Shown in pieces: positions 13,001 to 24,610 of a DNA stretch of 64,000 nucleotides. Numbering within the stretch: the first letter of the stretch is position 1; each line of letters begins with the position of its first letter. The notes beneath the pieces were generated by a model that saw nothing but the letters and a program-made list of their open reading frames with translations, made no database searches and was not told the DNA's origin. The position numbers and the translations under genes were made by a program. Source of the DNA: Rallus limicola (taxonomy: Eukaryota > Chordata > Aves > Gruiformes > Rallidae); contig JAKCOZ010000007.1 in the NCBI GenBank assembly GCA_022605955.1, forward strand, positions 12,839,501-12,903,500. The letters run 5' to 3'.

Positions 13001-15732
13001 TTAAATTATCAAATGGAAAGTGACATTTTTAATACATGTTCCCTACCTGCTCAAAAATTGATAAATCTGTGGGAATGTAAAAGAGCCAAGGTAAGTCATC
13101 ATTACTGCATTCGGGGAAAGAACAAATTGAGTAGCTTTCTTTGTTCCTGCAAAACCAGCACTATAGCCCAAGAAAACTGGTTTTCCAGTCATAAAAACTT
13201 AGAGATGGAAGTTTCATTTCTGTCATTGCTGCAATTTATATTGCTCTGTAATTTCAAAAGGAAAATCAAGGTGTTTACTGAGAGGTAGAGGATCCTTTTG
13301 TGCTCAGAGCTGGAGTTCTTAAAATAAGTAGAGAATACATTTATGTAGTGATAAGAAGGTTCATAAAAGGACCTGTGGTGGAGAAAAAGAATGTCAAGTT
13401 AAAATAAATATAATAATTGTAGTTCCTCTCTTTTTATTTCCTCTTCTGGATTTTGAAGTTATAGATCCATGCTGAGGTTCACTCCATCTTCTGGGATAAA
13501 TCTAAGCATACTTTTTCCAAGTTTTTTGGTATGCTTTTATGAAAGTATATTAGGTGTCACATGGTCTTGAGTTTTTCTCCTATTTCTTAATTTGATACTT
13601 TTATGAATTATTCATCAATCTACTGTATATAAATAAAGAGAAGAAGAAATGGCAGTAGCAGCGACTATCCTTCAATGAATAATGTGTGAAAAGGAACAGA
13701 GCAGAGATCTCCTTTACTGCGATCTCCCAAGATACAAGACATAAAATTTAAACCAATTAAGGAAGATCACCACACTATAAAGAGAAAATTATTATTTCAA
13801 CTGAAAAGAACAGTTTTTGAAAGTTATAAAACAGGATCTAATTAGTTTCTTATGTAGTTATTTTTTTTCAATTTACAACTTCTGCAGTTCTAGTTTCATC
13901 CCTCTACCTGATCATTTCACAGACATACCACAGGGGATGGGACAGCTTCCTTTTATTCTAGAAAAAATAGTGACTCCAGAAAAGTCTTGGAAACCAGTGG
14001 GCTTTTGTTCATCTGCTTATGTGTGTACACACATACACTATATACTTTTTTTTGAGTGTATGTATAGGTGCTCCTACTGGTGAATTAGGCAAGATGCATC
14101 CTGGCCTGTATGATTCTTCACAGCACTTTCATGTATTCCCTAATGAAAACTCCGAGCCCTTGCCTTGCAACCATTTCACCTCTACAGGACCTTAACCTAA
14201 AGCAGCAAGCCCCAAATTACTGGCTTATTATTATTTTCTAAGGAATAAACACTCCAAACTTTGAACATGCTGGTAAAAAAAAAAATCTTGATTTCTCATT
14301 CCAGACTCACAACCTGGTTTGGGATTAGGAGACTATTAGTACACATCCACACGGATTCGTATTGACAGGCATCAATTCATATTGGTATCTATTGGTACTA
14401 ATAGGTGTTGATACCTGTTAATTATCAGCACCAGTGAGTGCCAATATTGCTAATTATTCACACCTATCTGCAGGCAATGACATTCATCACTGAATCCAGT
14501 GGCTCCATCTCAGACAGTAGATATTTTTGATCTGTGTAGTTCTATCTCTGTTTAAATCAAAGGTTTTAACTCAGCTCTTGAAAAGTAATAGCATTCATGT
14601 ATTATTAACCTACTTTAGAGTTAGTAACTCTTGAGTTGTTGAATGCAGCTGCTTAAACCTAAAAACACACTTGCTTAAAAACAGAATTATAAAAACAATT
14701 ATAAAGAATCACAGTTTCTATTAAACAAGGATCCCAGTTAAATTCAAAGATATTTGAAGACATAACGAGACATGAAGGGGATCACTGTTTACCGTGGCTC
14801 AGCCACCTCTCCAGAGTGGGTAATCAATAAAACAAATGATAGGAGTGAGCTATTGTACATGACCTGTTCACGTAGAGTTTATCCTTCAGGGGAGAAAGGA
14901 ACTGCACTGACATACTTCAAAACAGTAACTGAATATACAAAAGAAACATAGTCAAGAATGGACTGTGGCAACTTTGTTGTTATTTCTCCTCTCTACAAAA
15001 AAAAACCCAAAACCAAAACCAAAACAACCTCTTAAAAAAACATACACAGTCCCAGGATAATTCCTTTTTCATGGTTGTTTGATCATCTGTACCACTTTTT
15101 ATTTTTTTTCTTTTTTATGATGCAGTGCCTAGCAGTATCAGCAGAGAAAGAGTTTTTGGAGGCAACCTGCTTTCCTTCAGCAGCGCATTGTGTGCTGATG
15201 GTTTCAGAGCATTATTGTTCTTTTTTCACTTCAGAGTGAAGGAAGTCATTTATTCCATTGTACGCGGCTCTCTCCCGCCCTCCTCACTTCCTCCTTTGCC
15301 CTTTATTTCATCGAGCCATGCTCTGTATATTTCTATTTAACAGCTGTAACAAAACCCCAATTGTCTCCTCTAACAGGCCTGCCTGTTGTGAGAGCCAGAT
15401 GCTGCAAACCAGCTCCCCATGAGGCACCTGCCACACAAAAATCAAGCAGGAGGAGGTCAACCTTTAAACCACAGAATTACTCCGAGTGAAGCCACTGCTC
15501 ACAGCTCTGCAGTGCTGCAGGAGCACAGTGGGTCTACTCTAAATTTGGCGGTAGAGTCTACTAGAAGGTCAGCACACTCTTGCTATGAGTTCATTCTCTG
15601 CTTTTTCCTCCTAAACAAACTGCCTGTATTATTCCTCAAAACAACTGATGCCACCACCCTCTTGTTGGTGGGCAGCAGGTAAGACACTAAGCCTCTCACA
15701 TACAGTATATCTATGCTATTATTCTACGATAT

Positions 15733-15782
15733 CCATATATATATATGTATAATATAAACCCCATATATATATATATATATGT
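15733..15782. repeat. AT dinucleotide microsatellite
   Basis: Two AT tracts (about 15734-15746 and 15763-15780) separated by gtataatataaacccc-type sequence. Confidence 0.85.
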
Positions 15783-17941
15783 TTTTTTAACAAAGGCCAG
15801 CTGAAGGAAGCCTGTTTCCCCCCCACATTATTCATTTGTACCCACTGACAGTGGTGTTCAGAAAATTCAACAATTAGAATAATAGGAAATCTCTGGGAAA
15901 GGCCAGAGGCTTAGGTCTTGGTTTTGTAATGATAACATTAATGCACAAGAATATCTAAGCTGATTTCTCATTAAGAACTATAAAAATAAAATTTGAAATG
16001 ATGCTATAATATTTGATTCCAACTGATAATTTTCATGCCTATCTGAATTATGTTTCAGCAACCATCACAAAGACAGAATTGCAGGCACATTCCCTAGCAA
16101 TAGTAACAGAAGACTTTGGTGGGGAAAAAACATGTCCAACATTGAATACATATTTCTCAATCAAGGCAAATCGGAGATATATTGGGAAAAAAAATCAGAG
16201 TAATGGTTTTCTTTTGATTACAAACTTTTAAAAATTAAAGCAGAGGTGACTTGAAAGTAAAGCCATTTTGCGAATACCTTAAACAGTAATTCCTCATTCT
16301 CTTTGACAATTGTGTTTTTCTAACTCTTCAAATTTCAGCAAAGTAATTGTAAGCACGGGAGTACACAGACGTGTAAAAAGGTAAAATATTAGTACTGAAT
16401 ACTTGGAAAAAATATTCCATTTATAATGTGCTAAAACTCACTACAAGTCCACACTTACATGGAGCAGCTAAAAATCCTCTAATGACACTGTGAAAAACCT
16501 CAAGAGAATTCATTCTCGTGTTTTAATCCAGCAGCAACAAAGCATTAGAAATGCTGTGACGAAACATTTACTACATTTTGGCACCAGTGCTTTTTTTAAC
16601 TTTTTTTTTTTTAAACAAAGTGAGTGAATTAGACATTTACATTTATATATCTGTCCACATTCAAGTAATTGTCTCACAGTTTTAATTTTTGCCTGTGTTT
16701 GTTATAGTATGAAAAACCAGCACAGACATAAAACACTCAACAGTTGCATCAGGGAACAAATAAACAGATTTCCCAAATAAAACCACAGGGATCAACATTA
16801 GCTGAAATTAGCACATATAAACAAGCTATGTAACACATCAGTGTTTGCCTGCAGCCTGTATACAATTCTTATGCTATGCATGTGTTTGTATTTAGCATTA
16901 AGCATGTGCTAAAGTGTGCTTTGGATTGATGGCTGTTTAAATAAAATTTGGCTTTGATCCTAAATTTACTGACTATACCTGCCCTGTTTCACTCTGGAGA
17001 TCATTATTTATATTCCTTATGAAAATATAGGTTGGAGCAAAGAGAAGAAGGGAAACAACAGGAGGTCAGAAGGAAGAAAGAGGCTGATGCAGTAAAGTGC
17101 TGAATGCCTCCTATAAACTTCTGTGTGTTCGTGGCAGGACCTGATGGCACTTCATATTGATGTGCAAGTGCTGACAGGCTGGAATTTAAAAAGAAAAGGG
17201 AAATTGAAAACATTAATGTGTCTCAGATCTTGGTCCAAGCAGTGGACTCTAAACCCTTGGGCCATACTTCCCAAAAGAACAGAAACTCTGGGAATCTAAA
17301 CTCTTCTGAACTCTCTGTTTTAGAGCATTTTCTTGACATGAAATTACAGAAATTAAAAAATGGCCAGAGATATAAAGGATACCGAAAGAATTGGTTGCAT
17401 TTTGTGTAGGTACTTTTCCCAGAAAATCTGTGATACTACATTCCTTAAGATGGCATCTGGTATTTATCATCTTTTTATAGTACTGATATTTAAAGAAATC
17501 AATCTCAGTTTTGTATTCATACCTATCAGTAAAATTAACATCAGAATAAAGAAGAAAGACTTCAATGGTGACAAAGTATGCAAAAGTATTGGCTATTCTA
17601 GAATAAAATAGTTCAGTAACAGCATCCTAATTTACTTTCAGTTCAGGGGTCTGTTTTTTGGGGAAGGGGAAGTTGTTTATTTGATTCTAAACAGGCAGCT
17701 GAGGACGTAAGTTACTCCTAAAAATAATTAGAAACTTCATTAATCTTATCATCTTTCTAAAAATATCCAATCACCTTCTCTCAGGTGCACAATGGGAACT
17801 CAAATACCACATGACAGCAGTTTAACACTCACATGAAATTCTCCACAGATGACAGAAGAGCTGAAGGACAGAGCACATTTTTTCCTGGGATCAGTGAACA
17901 GGCTAACACAGCAATGGGCACTCCTGAAATTACACTGGTTT

Positions 17942-17973
17942 AAAAAAAATAAATAAATAAAAAGAAGAAGAAG
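17942..17973. repeat. AAAT / AAG simple repeat
   Basis: An A-run, three AAAT units and three AAG units in succession. No retroelement body is recognised upstream of it, so it is listed as simple sequence and not as a poly-A tail. Confidence 0.7.
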
Positions 17974-19697
17974 CTGGGAACTGTCTCTGTTAATTACAGT
18001 TTAAAAAACCTGGAGTTAGTCCAGGTGATTAACCACATGCTTAGTCTACCCCCAGGCCTGAGCACTTCCGTGGAGAAATGTCCATATTTGCTGTATGCCA
18101 TCAGGTGTTTGCATTCACCCGCAGGCGCCTGTGAGCACAGCTCCCCATCACTTCTGGAGAGCAGTTGAGCCCTCTTCCTTTGCCAAACCAGCCAGACTGT
18201 AGAAAGAGATTCTGTAACTAATTTCCCTTTTCCCACCACAAGGCAGATGGGTTCCAGACCAAATTAAAGTGTCACCTGGTTTCTAGCCTGTACATTCACC
18301 CTCATACAGTCAAGGGTAGCTTAGCATTTCCCAAACTCCATTGGCCAGTGGCAAAGGCAGGTTACAATTCAAAGGAGTCTGGGTTGAGTGTCTAGTAAAA
18401 ACACCTTGTGCCAATGAACTACTCACTTTAGCCCCCTTACTAAGCCAGGATTTGTTTTCTATTTTGTTTTTTAAGATCCAGAAAATGAACATAACGTGTA
18501 CCTCTGGTTTTGTTTCTGTCTAATGTACTGTTAAGGAGAGATGCTTCAATTTTCCTTCCACTGCTAATGAATCAAGTGGTTTGCTTCTTTAGTCAGAGCT
18601 CTTATAATTGAATTGAAAGGAATTGAAAAATACAAAAAAGAGCTCTTAGAAAAAGATAAATGTCTTGGCATGTCCCCAGTCCTGTCATTTTATAAATAAG
18701 CTAGTCACATCCCAAGCCTAGAGGCTGAATTACACAATAAAATGTATATGGTTTTACTCAATATCAATATCAAGTTACTTACAGTGTTAATTGTTAGTGA
18801 ATGTGATAATGTCTTTGTCAGGAAAAGTGTGTTGTACATGTCGTGCTTCATCCCCACTAGAGTCTGAGGTGATTCTAACCATGGAAAAAGAAACGTTTTG
18901 AGGTTATGACATTGATGCAATGAAATCTGTCTGTAAACCAAACTGCTTTGATATAGGTAATCATCATGCTGTAAAAAGAATTTTGGTAGGGGCCAAGCAA
19001 GGGCTGAAGAACAGTTAACCTCAATGACCGTAGTCCAAACAAGTAATTGATCAAATCTGATAAAAGTCAGACCTTCCCCAGTTGCAGGTAGAAAGATGGA
19101 AAAAGCAAAATATGTCCAAACCAAAGCATAAGTTCAAAGGAGATTCAGAAAATGAAAAATGGTCAAGGCTTACAGAATTTCACAAGAAGTTTTATAAAGA
19201 AAAAAGATTGAAGTTCTGCTTGTTCTTCTAGCTGAACAACCAGGTGTATACTCAGAAAAGGAAATCTGAAACAGAGACCATAAATTTATACACTTATCTC
19301 ACTAATTTTACAATAGCATTACCAATAATAAATTTACAGGTTATAAAAGAAATAGAATATTACTACTAATCTTTTTTTTACATTTTTATCTTTTACATAA
19401 ATAATTAATATTACTCCATCTTTAATGCAAAATAATATTTTCTGCTTGGTGTTGATTTTCATGACAAAGCTTTATTGCATTGTTCTAAAAGTTAAAGTAA
19501 GTTTTCCTCCATAACACCAAAATTAAGATGCAGTTTACTATAACTATTTTGAGTCCTCTGATAGTTTAAATTATCTCTATTTCCTTTAAATAAAGCGAGA
19601 TTATGGGGACAATATCCACCTCAGAAAAGAATGGTTTATATGCAGTAGAAAAGAAAGGAAGAATTAGATGATTATTTAAATTGCATTATTAAAGGGA

Positions 19698-20106
19698 TGA
19701 ACACCTTCTCATAACATATATAAATCTTACCTAAACCTACCCTCTTTCAGCTTAAGATCATTACCTCTTGCCTTATCTCTACACTCCCTTATAAGCAGTC
19801 CTTCTCCAGCTTTCCTGTAGGCCCTTTAAGGTACTGTCAGGCTGCAATAAGGTCTCCCTGGAGCCTTTTCTTCTCCAGGATGAACAAGCCCAACTCTCTC
19901 AGCCTGTCTTCATAGAAGTGCTCCAGAGATCTGATCATCTTTGTGGCCTTCCTCTGGACTCAGTGCAACAGGTCCATGTTCTTTTTATTTCAGGGATCCT
20001 ACAGCTGGATGCAGTTTTCCAGGTGGCATGTCAGGAGAATGGAGTAGAGGGGCAGAATCACATCCCCCAAGGTCATGCTTGTTTTGATACAGCCCAGGAT
20101 CCAGTA
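19698..20106 (-). mobile_element. CR1 LINE fragment, both ends missing
   Basis: The plus strand shows the reverse complement of the CR1 ORF2 C-terminal region: blocks such as ctaccctctttcagctt, agctttcctgtaggcccttt, ctctcagcctgtcttcatag and gatctgatcatctttgtgg. The match fades at the lower coordinate before the CR1 3' tail, so the terminal 150 or so bases of the LINE are missing, and it is 5'-truncated near 20106. The minus-strand frame is broken throughout. Confidence 0.87.
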
Positions 20107-22737
20107 TAAAAACATATAAAACGAAGATGTATAGCAGAATTTAAAAAACAGCCTGCATCTTATTAGATACAATTATTGTCCTCTCAAAATGAAAATAAGA
20201 CAATGACCTACAAAGTAACATGTTAACAGATAGATCCAATGAGCAGATTGAGTTAAAATGATACAGTGCTTGACTGTAGGGGAAAAAAAAAGTGGCTTTT
20301 TTTAACAAGCCTAAGTAAAAACAACAACAAGAAGGATGGTCTGACAGGATATAGACCCTTGAAACAAACCCTTACTAAGCAGTTCTGAGCAGCGAAAGGT
20401 ACGATAAGAGCATTGTGTGAATGCCAAGGTGCCAAAATGCACACATTGCTCCTGAAGATGACAGTAAAACTGCCAGGGAAACAATATCAAATCTTATGCT
20501 AAAAAAAGCATATTAAACATGTTAAATATTGTTACAAAATTAATCAACTGCACAACTTGAAGCAGTGATAGGAGACAGAGCAGGACAGCTTGGCCAGCTG
20601 AACAGGCTGTGCAATGAAGCAAAACACAGCAGGGCAGCTGCTAAAAGTCAGGAACCAACAACAGTGTTCTCACATGGTCCATGGGACATCTTAGTTCCAG
20701 CCTGATGATAGGGAGAGACAAGCAAACCCACCAGCCATCAGTCTCCAACTTGTTCAGGAGGAGCAAGTGATGACACAGGGCAAAACTTCAGGGCATGAAT
20801 AAATGGCAGTTACCACAGGAGTATTTTTATATTACATATTTAGTATTAATTTCTTATAGCTTATTGTTACATTACACAGACCAGAATGCTACTGTGGGTG
20901 ATGTTTAGGGAATAAAATCACAAGCTTTTGATAATCTGTCTCACATCTTCTATGTGACAGCCTACCAGTCCAGACAAAAGATGACCTGGTCTGGAAATCT
21001 TTTGCTCTTTATGTCCATAAGAGTCTGATTTTCCCTTTCCATGAGTATTTATGCAGGCACAGATAGCAGATAGAAGACTGTGGGGCCCAGACAGAGTGTA
21101 TTCCATTTTAAGCAGAGATAATTAGCATGCCTGGTTTTCTATTAATGTGCTCCCATTGTTATCACAGGTGTTTGTAGATGCTTACACAGCCAGTGTGGTT
21201 TCTATATAGACATAATGTTGCATTCACAGAACTCATAGCATCTAAAATTTGTTACCATTATTAAGAGCAATTCATAATCCTTTGTTATAGGATAATTGTT
21301 CAAGAGATCCTATACCCATTTTAAGAGTTGAATGGACAACCACTATCCTCACAAATTCATGTGAAACGAATGCTAATTTGGGCCCATACTTTTTATGTTT
21401 TTTCATCCTAATTTGTTTAATGTTATTTTTTGGAAGTCATAGGCTGATTTTTCACAGAGAAAGAAAATAACTGGGAGGAATCAAAATAAAAACTGAAAGC
21501 CAAAATGCACCAGTTGTCTAAAAAGATGTGAGATGGCTGATGCATGGGGTATAGCACTGAAGTTGGGTAGGCTATAATGCAGCACTTTGGGAAGATCATC
21601 ACTTCATCAGCAGAACCCAGGTAAAGTAAATATTAAGCAATTTACTGTCTCAGCATGTATAATAATATTTTGCAAGCCATTCTCAGCTGTAATTTTCAGA
21701 TCTGTAAAACAGATATGAGATATATTGACACCCAGGTTCACTGATCAAGAAGCCCTTTGTTTCCAGATGTCTTAGTTGCACCTGAGCTGACAGGTTGTCA
21801 GTTCCACATATCTTGGGATGAAAGAAGACATTTACTTTCTGGTTTGCACTTTTTAGGAAGTTATGTTCCCTGAATCCTTAAAAAAAAAAAAAAAAAGAAA
21901 AAAAGGCATTTTATTGTTACTTGCTTTCCTGTTTAAGGGATAAGGGAGGGGGAATAGCTGAAGTCAATCCTCTGGCTTGCAATAAACCCAGGCCACCTGG
22001 CACCATCCCAGGCCTCTGTACCCTCAGGGCACTTAAACAGTAACAACTGAGCAGAGAGGGGGAAAAAAGGGTACAGAAAATTCATGAAAACAGAAAAGTG
22101 AATGAGAATTACAACACAGGGAGTTAGTAGAAAATTAATCTTACCTGAAGGTCAGAGCAATCCTACTGTTTGTAGATCACACAAAGATTGATTCCAGTTC
22201 CTGTCAAGTTGTTATTCTACATATTCACTGAATTAGCTAAATCATATATTTGTTCCTAAAGCAATTTTGACTTTCTGACTTCATATTATATATGGGGCCT
22301 GCTCTGGCTTCCTGAGAGGCAGATTGACTTGTATGAATCAAAAAATTCTCCACAATTCAAAGGGATACTTGTGATTGTATCTTTTCAATAAAGTAATAAA
22401 CATTTTTACTAATGGACAAAGCTGAAAAAAATATGAGGTCAGAAGAAGCATTAAAACTTATACATAAATATGTATATATGTATTAATTTTATACACAGAC
22501 ATTAAAAGGAAGTTATTTAGTACTCAAAAGTAAAAAAGAACACTTAGAATGTAGAAAAAAGAGCTTGCCAATTTCCCCAATTTGCATATGTTATGAATGT
22601 AAATTAATATATCTTCTCTCTGCCCTTAATAAAGTAAAATAAAAGTAAAAAAATAATGAAACATTTGTATTTTCCTGAGGACCTCTTCCTCCTGACAGGA
22701 GAAAAGTTAAAATTTTAAATATTTTCCTCTAACTACC
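20107..22737. other. Gene-free AT-rich stretch
   Basis: Nothing coding is recognised. There is an A-rich run of about 25 bases around 21880-21905 and a short TATG/ACAT-rich part near 22460-22485. Confidence 0.5.
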
Positions 22738-22942
22738 AAGTAGTTGCAGAAGAACTTCTGCACAGTGAGGGTGACAGAGCACTGGAACAGGCTGCCCAGG
22801 GGGGTTGTGGATTCTCCTTCTCTGGAGATATTCAAGACCAGTCTGGATGCCTACCTATGCAACCTGTCCTAGGGAACCTGCTTTGGCAGGGGGGTTGGAC
22901 TCGACAATCTCTGGCAGTCCCTTCCAACCCCTACGATTCTGT
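22738..22942 (+). mobile_element. CR1 LINE 3' end (about 205 bp)
   Basis: Plus-strand CR1 3' region: agaacttctgcacagtgagg, cactggaacaggctgccca, ggttggactcgacaatctc and the terminus cccctacgattctgt. The last codons of ORF2 are contained but broken. It is strongly 5'-truncated and no target duplication is evident. Confidence 0.92.
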
Positions 22943-24048
22943 AAATCTGCTCTGAAAAACAGACTCAAAAACCCCTTATTTTTAACTGGGGGTAGAAGGA
23001 GGGAAACCCTCCACAAAATTTTGTTATAAAATTTTAATCTGAATGATATGACTTTAAACCAGAATCATTTCATGTATCAAACCCACACATTGTTGGGAAC
23101 TCTTTAATACTGCATGGCACATACTGTCTGCTGCACCGAGCTTACCCTCATTTGATGTAGAAATCAGAGATGCAGTAGGTGAAAGCAGAGGAAGGGGAAG
23201 GAGAGGAAGCATGAAAGGATTTGGAGCAGGACCCAAGAGGGCTGATTTCTACTCTTGTCACCTTTATGGGTTGTTTTTTTTTAATGTGCAGTTAAGATCC
23301 AGAAAAGTGTCTAAGTGAAGGACTGCACCAATTCTGCATGGGCAGACTTGATTGTTTCAGGTACTTTTCTGAACAGTAACTGGTTAGATCAGGTTTTTTT
23401 ACCAACTATAGGGATTGTACAGATTGCATGTATGGCATTGACAGGGAAAACCTATCACTTTTCAGGGTTTACAAACCACATACAATTGCCTACTGCAACC
23501 ATATGCATCAGAGAGAATTTCCACATGCTTTCAGTATCATCCCACGTAGAAGTGTAAGCACAATAAATCAAAGGACCAGTTCTGCAGATACCACCTGAAG
23601 TGTGACTTGTATTGGCAGAGACTGCTTCAGGATATGAAGCTGATTTCATCTGATAACAAGTCTTTGCAGCTTAGGACTGGAGAAACAAGGCTTACTGGCA
23701 GTAAAATCAGAAAAGCAGGCAAAAAAACAGATTCAGAAAACACTGCTGTGCACATTTTTAATTTTCTAGTTTAAGAGATGAGATCTTCCAGTGCAGTCCT
23801 ACACATTTGTACAAGAGCCTGGGAATAGAAATACTCCTGCAGCAAATAGATAGCAGTTATTTTCCTTTGATAGATTTTTTTTTTTTTAATCATCTTTTAA
23901 GCACACTGGGAAAGAAATCCCCAAAGTCAAATAAACAAAAAGCTATTTAGTGTTTAGACTTATCAGTGTTTACCTGTAACATCAGGTGCTCTGGTTTGCA
24001 TCCCATTCCACAGATCAATACTGCTTCATGGCAGCCTGGACTGCCAGT
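22943..24048. other. Gene-free sequence
   Basis: No gene or recognisable mobile element. A T-run lies at about 23875-23888. Confidence 0.5.
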
Positions 24049-24053
24049 GCAGC
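24049..24053. repeat. Left target-site duplication GCAGC
   Basis: GCAGC directly precedes the LTR start at 24054 and is repeated exactly at 24606-24610. A 5-bp duplication fits class III (ERVL) integration. Confidence 0.8.
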
Positions 24054-24605
24054 TGTTGTGTTGTGGTTTAACCAGGCAGTAGTTAAACCAACCACACAGT
24101 TGCTCACTCTCTCCTCCACCCTAGTGGGATGTGAGTCAGAATTGGAAAAAAAGAAGTAATGCTTGGAGGTTGAGATAAAGAGAGTTGAATAGGACAGAAA
24201 AGGAAGAAAATTCTAATGATGATAATAATAGCAACAAAGTACACAAAACAATTGATGCACAGCTCACCACCCACAGACCACTGATGCTCTGCTGGTTCCT
24301 GAGCAACAATCCAGTTTCACCCAAGTTATATACTACGCATGGTGTCATACATTATAGAATACGGCATTTGGCCAGTTTAGGTCAGCTGTCCTGGCCATGT
24401 CCCCTCCCAGCTGCTCATGCAACCCAAGCCTTCTTGCTAGTGGGGCAGTGTGAGAAGCTGAAAAGTCCTTCACTTAGTGTAAATGTTGCCTACCAGCAGC
24501 TGAAGCATCAGTAATGAGAACATTATTTTCATCCTAAATCCAAACCACAGCACTACACATGCTGCTAAGAAGATAATTAACTCTATCCCAGGTGAAACCA
24601 GGACA
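24054..24605 (-). mobile_element. Solo LTR, family B, minus orientation
   Basis: On the plus strand it runs from TGTTGTGTTGTGGTTTAACC to CCAGGTGAAACCAGGACA. Read on the minus strand it starts TGTCCTGGTTTCACC, the same start as the provirus LTR at 60512, and ends with a short extra ACAACA after the usual ...AAACCACAA end. Shared blocks with the 60512 LTR include the 'aactctatcc' segment, the 'cagctgtcctggc' segment and the 'aaaccacgaca'-type terminus. A TATA-like TATATAAC lies on the minus strand at about 24325-24332. It is flanked by perfect 5-bp duplications (GCAGC), showing an insertion reduced to one LTR by LTR-LTR recombination. At 552 bp it is somewhat shorter and more diverged than the 588-bp LTR at 60512, so it is probably older. 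Confidence 0.88.
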
Positions 24606-24610
24606 GCAGC
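24606..24610. repeat. Right target-site duplication GCAGC
   Basis: Exact repeat of 24049-24053, fixing the LTR limits. Confidence 0.8.

Larger units (their letters stand above)
9118..19697. other. Long gene-free stretch with microsatellites
   Basis: No gene or mobile element is recognised. Simple-sequence tracts are listed separately (10025, 10069, 15733, 17942). An A/C-rich tract of CCAAAA units lies at about 14997-15028. The block 15110-15420 is somewhat higher in sequence complexity and is raised as a weak conserved-element candidate. A 139-codon minus-strand open frame at 18705-19124 has no resemblance to a known protein and is treated as chance. Confidence 0.5.

Noticed and set aside
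14383..14460. Apparent palindromic cluster around ggtatctattggtactaat
   Set aside because: The arms are short and imperfect; unlike the 39553 hairpin, it is within chance expectation.
18705..19124. Minus-strand 139-codon open frame
   Set aside because: No family motif is recognised. By rough estimate, about one frame of this length is expected by chance in 64 kb of such AT-rich DNA.
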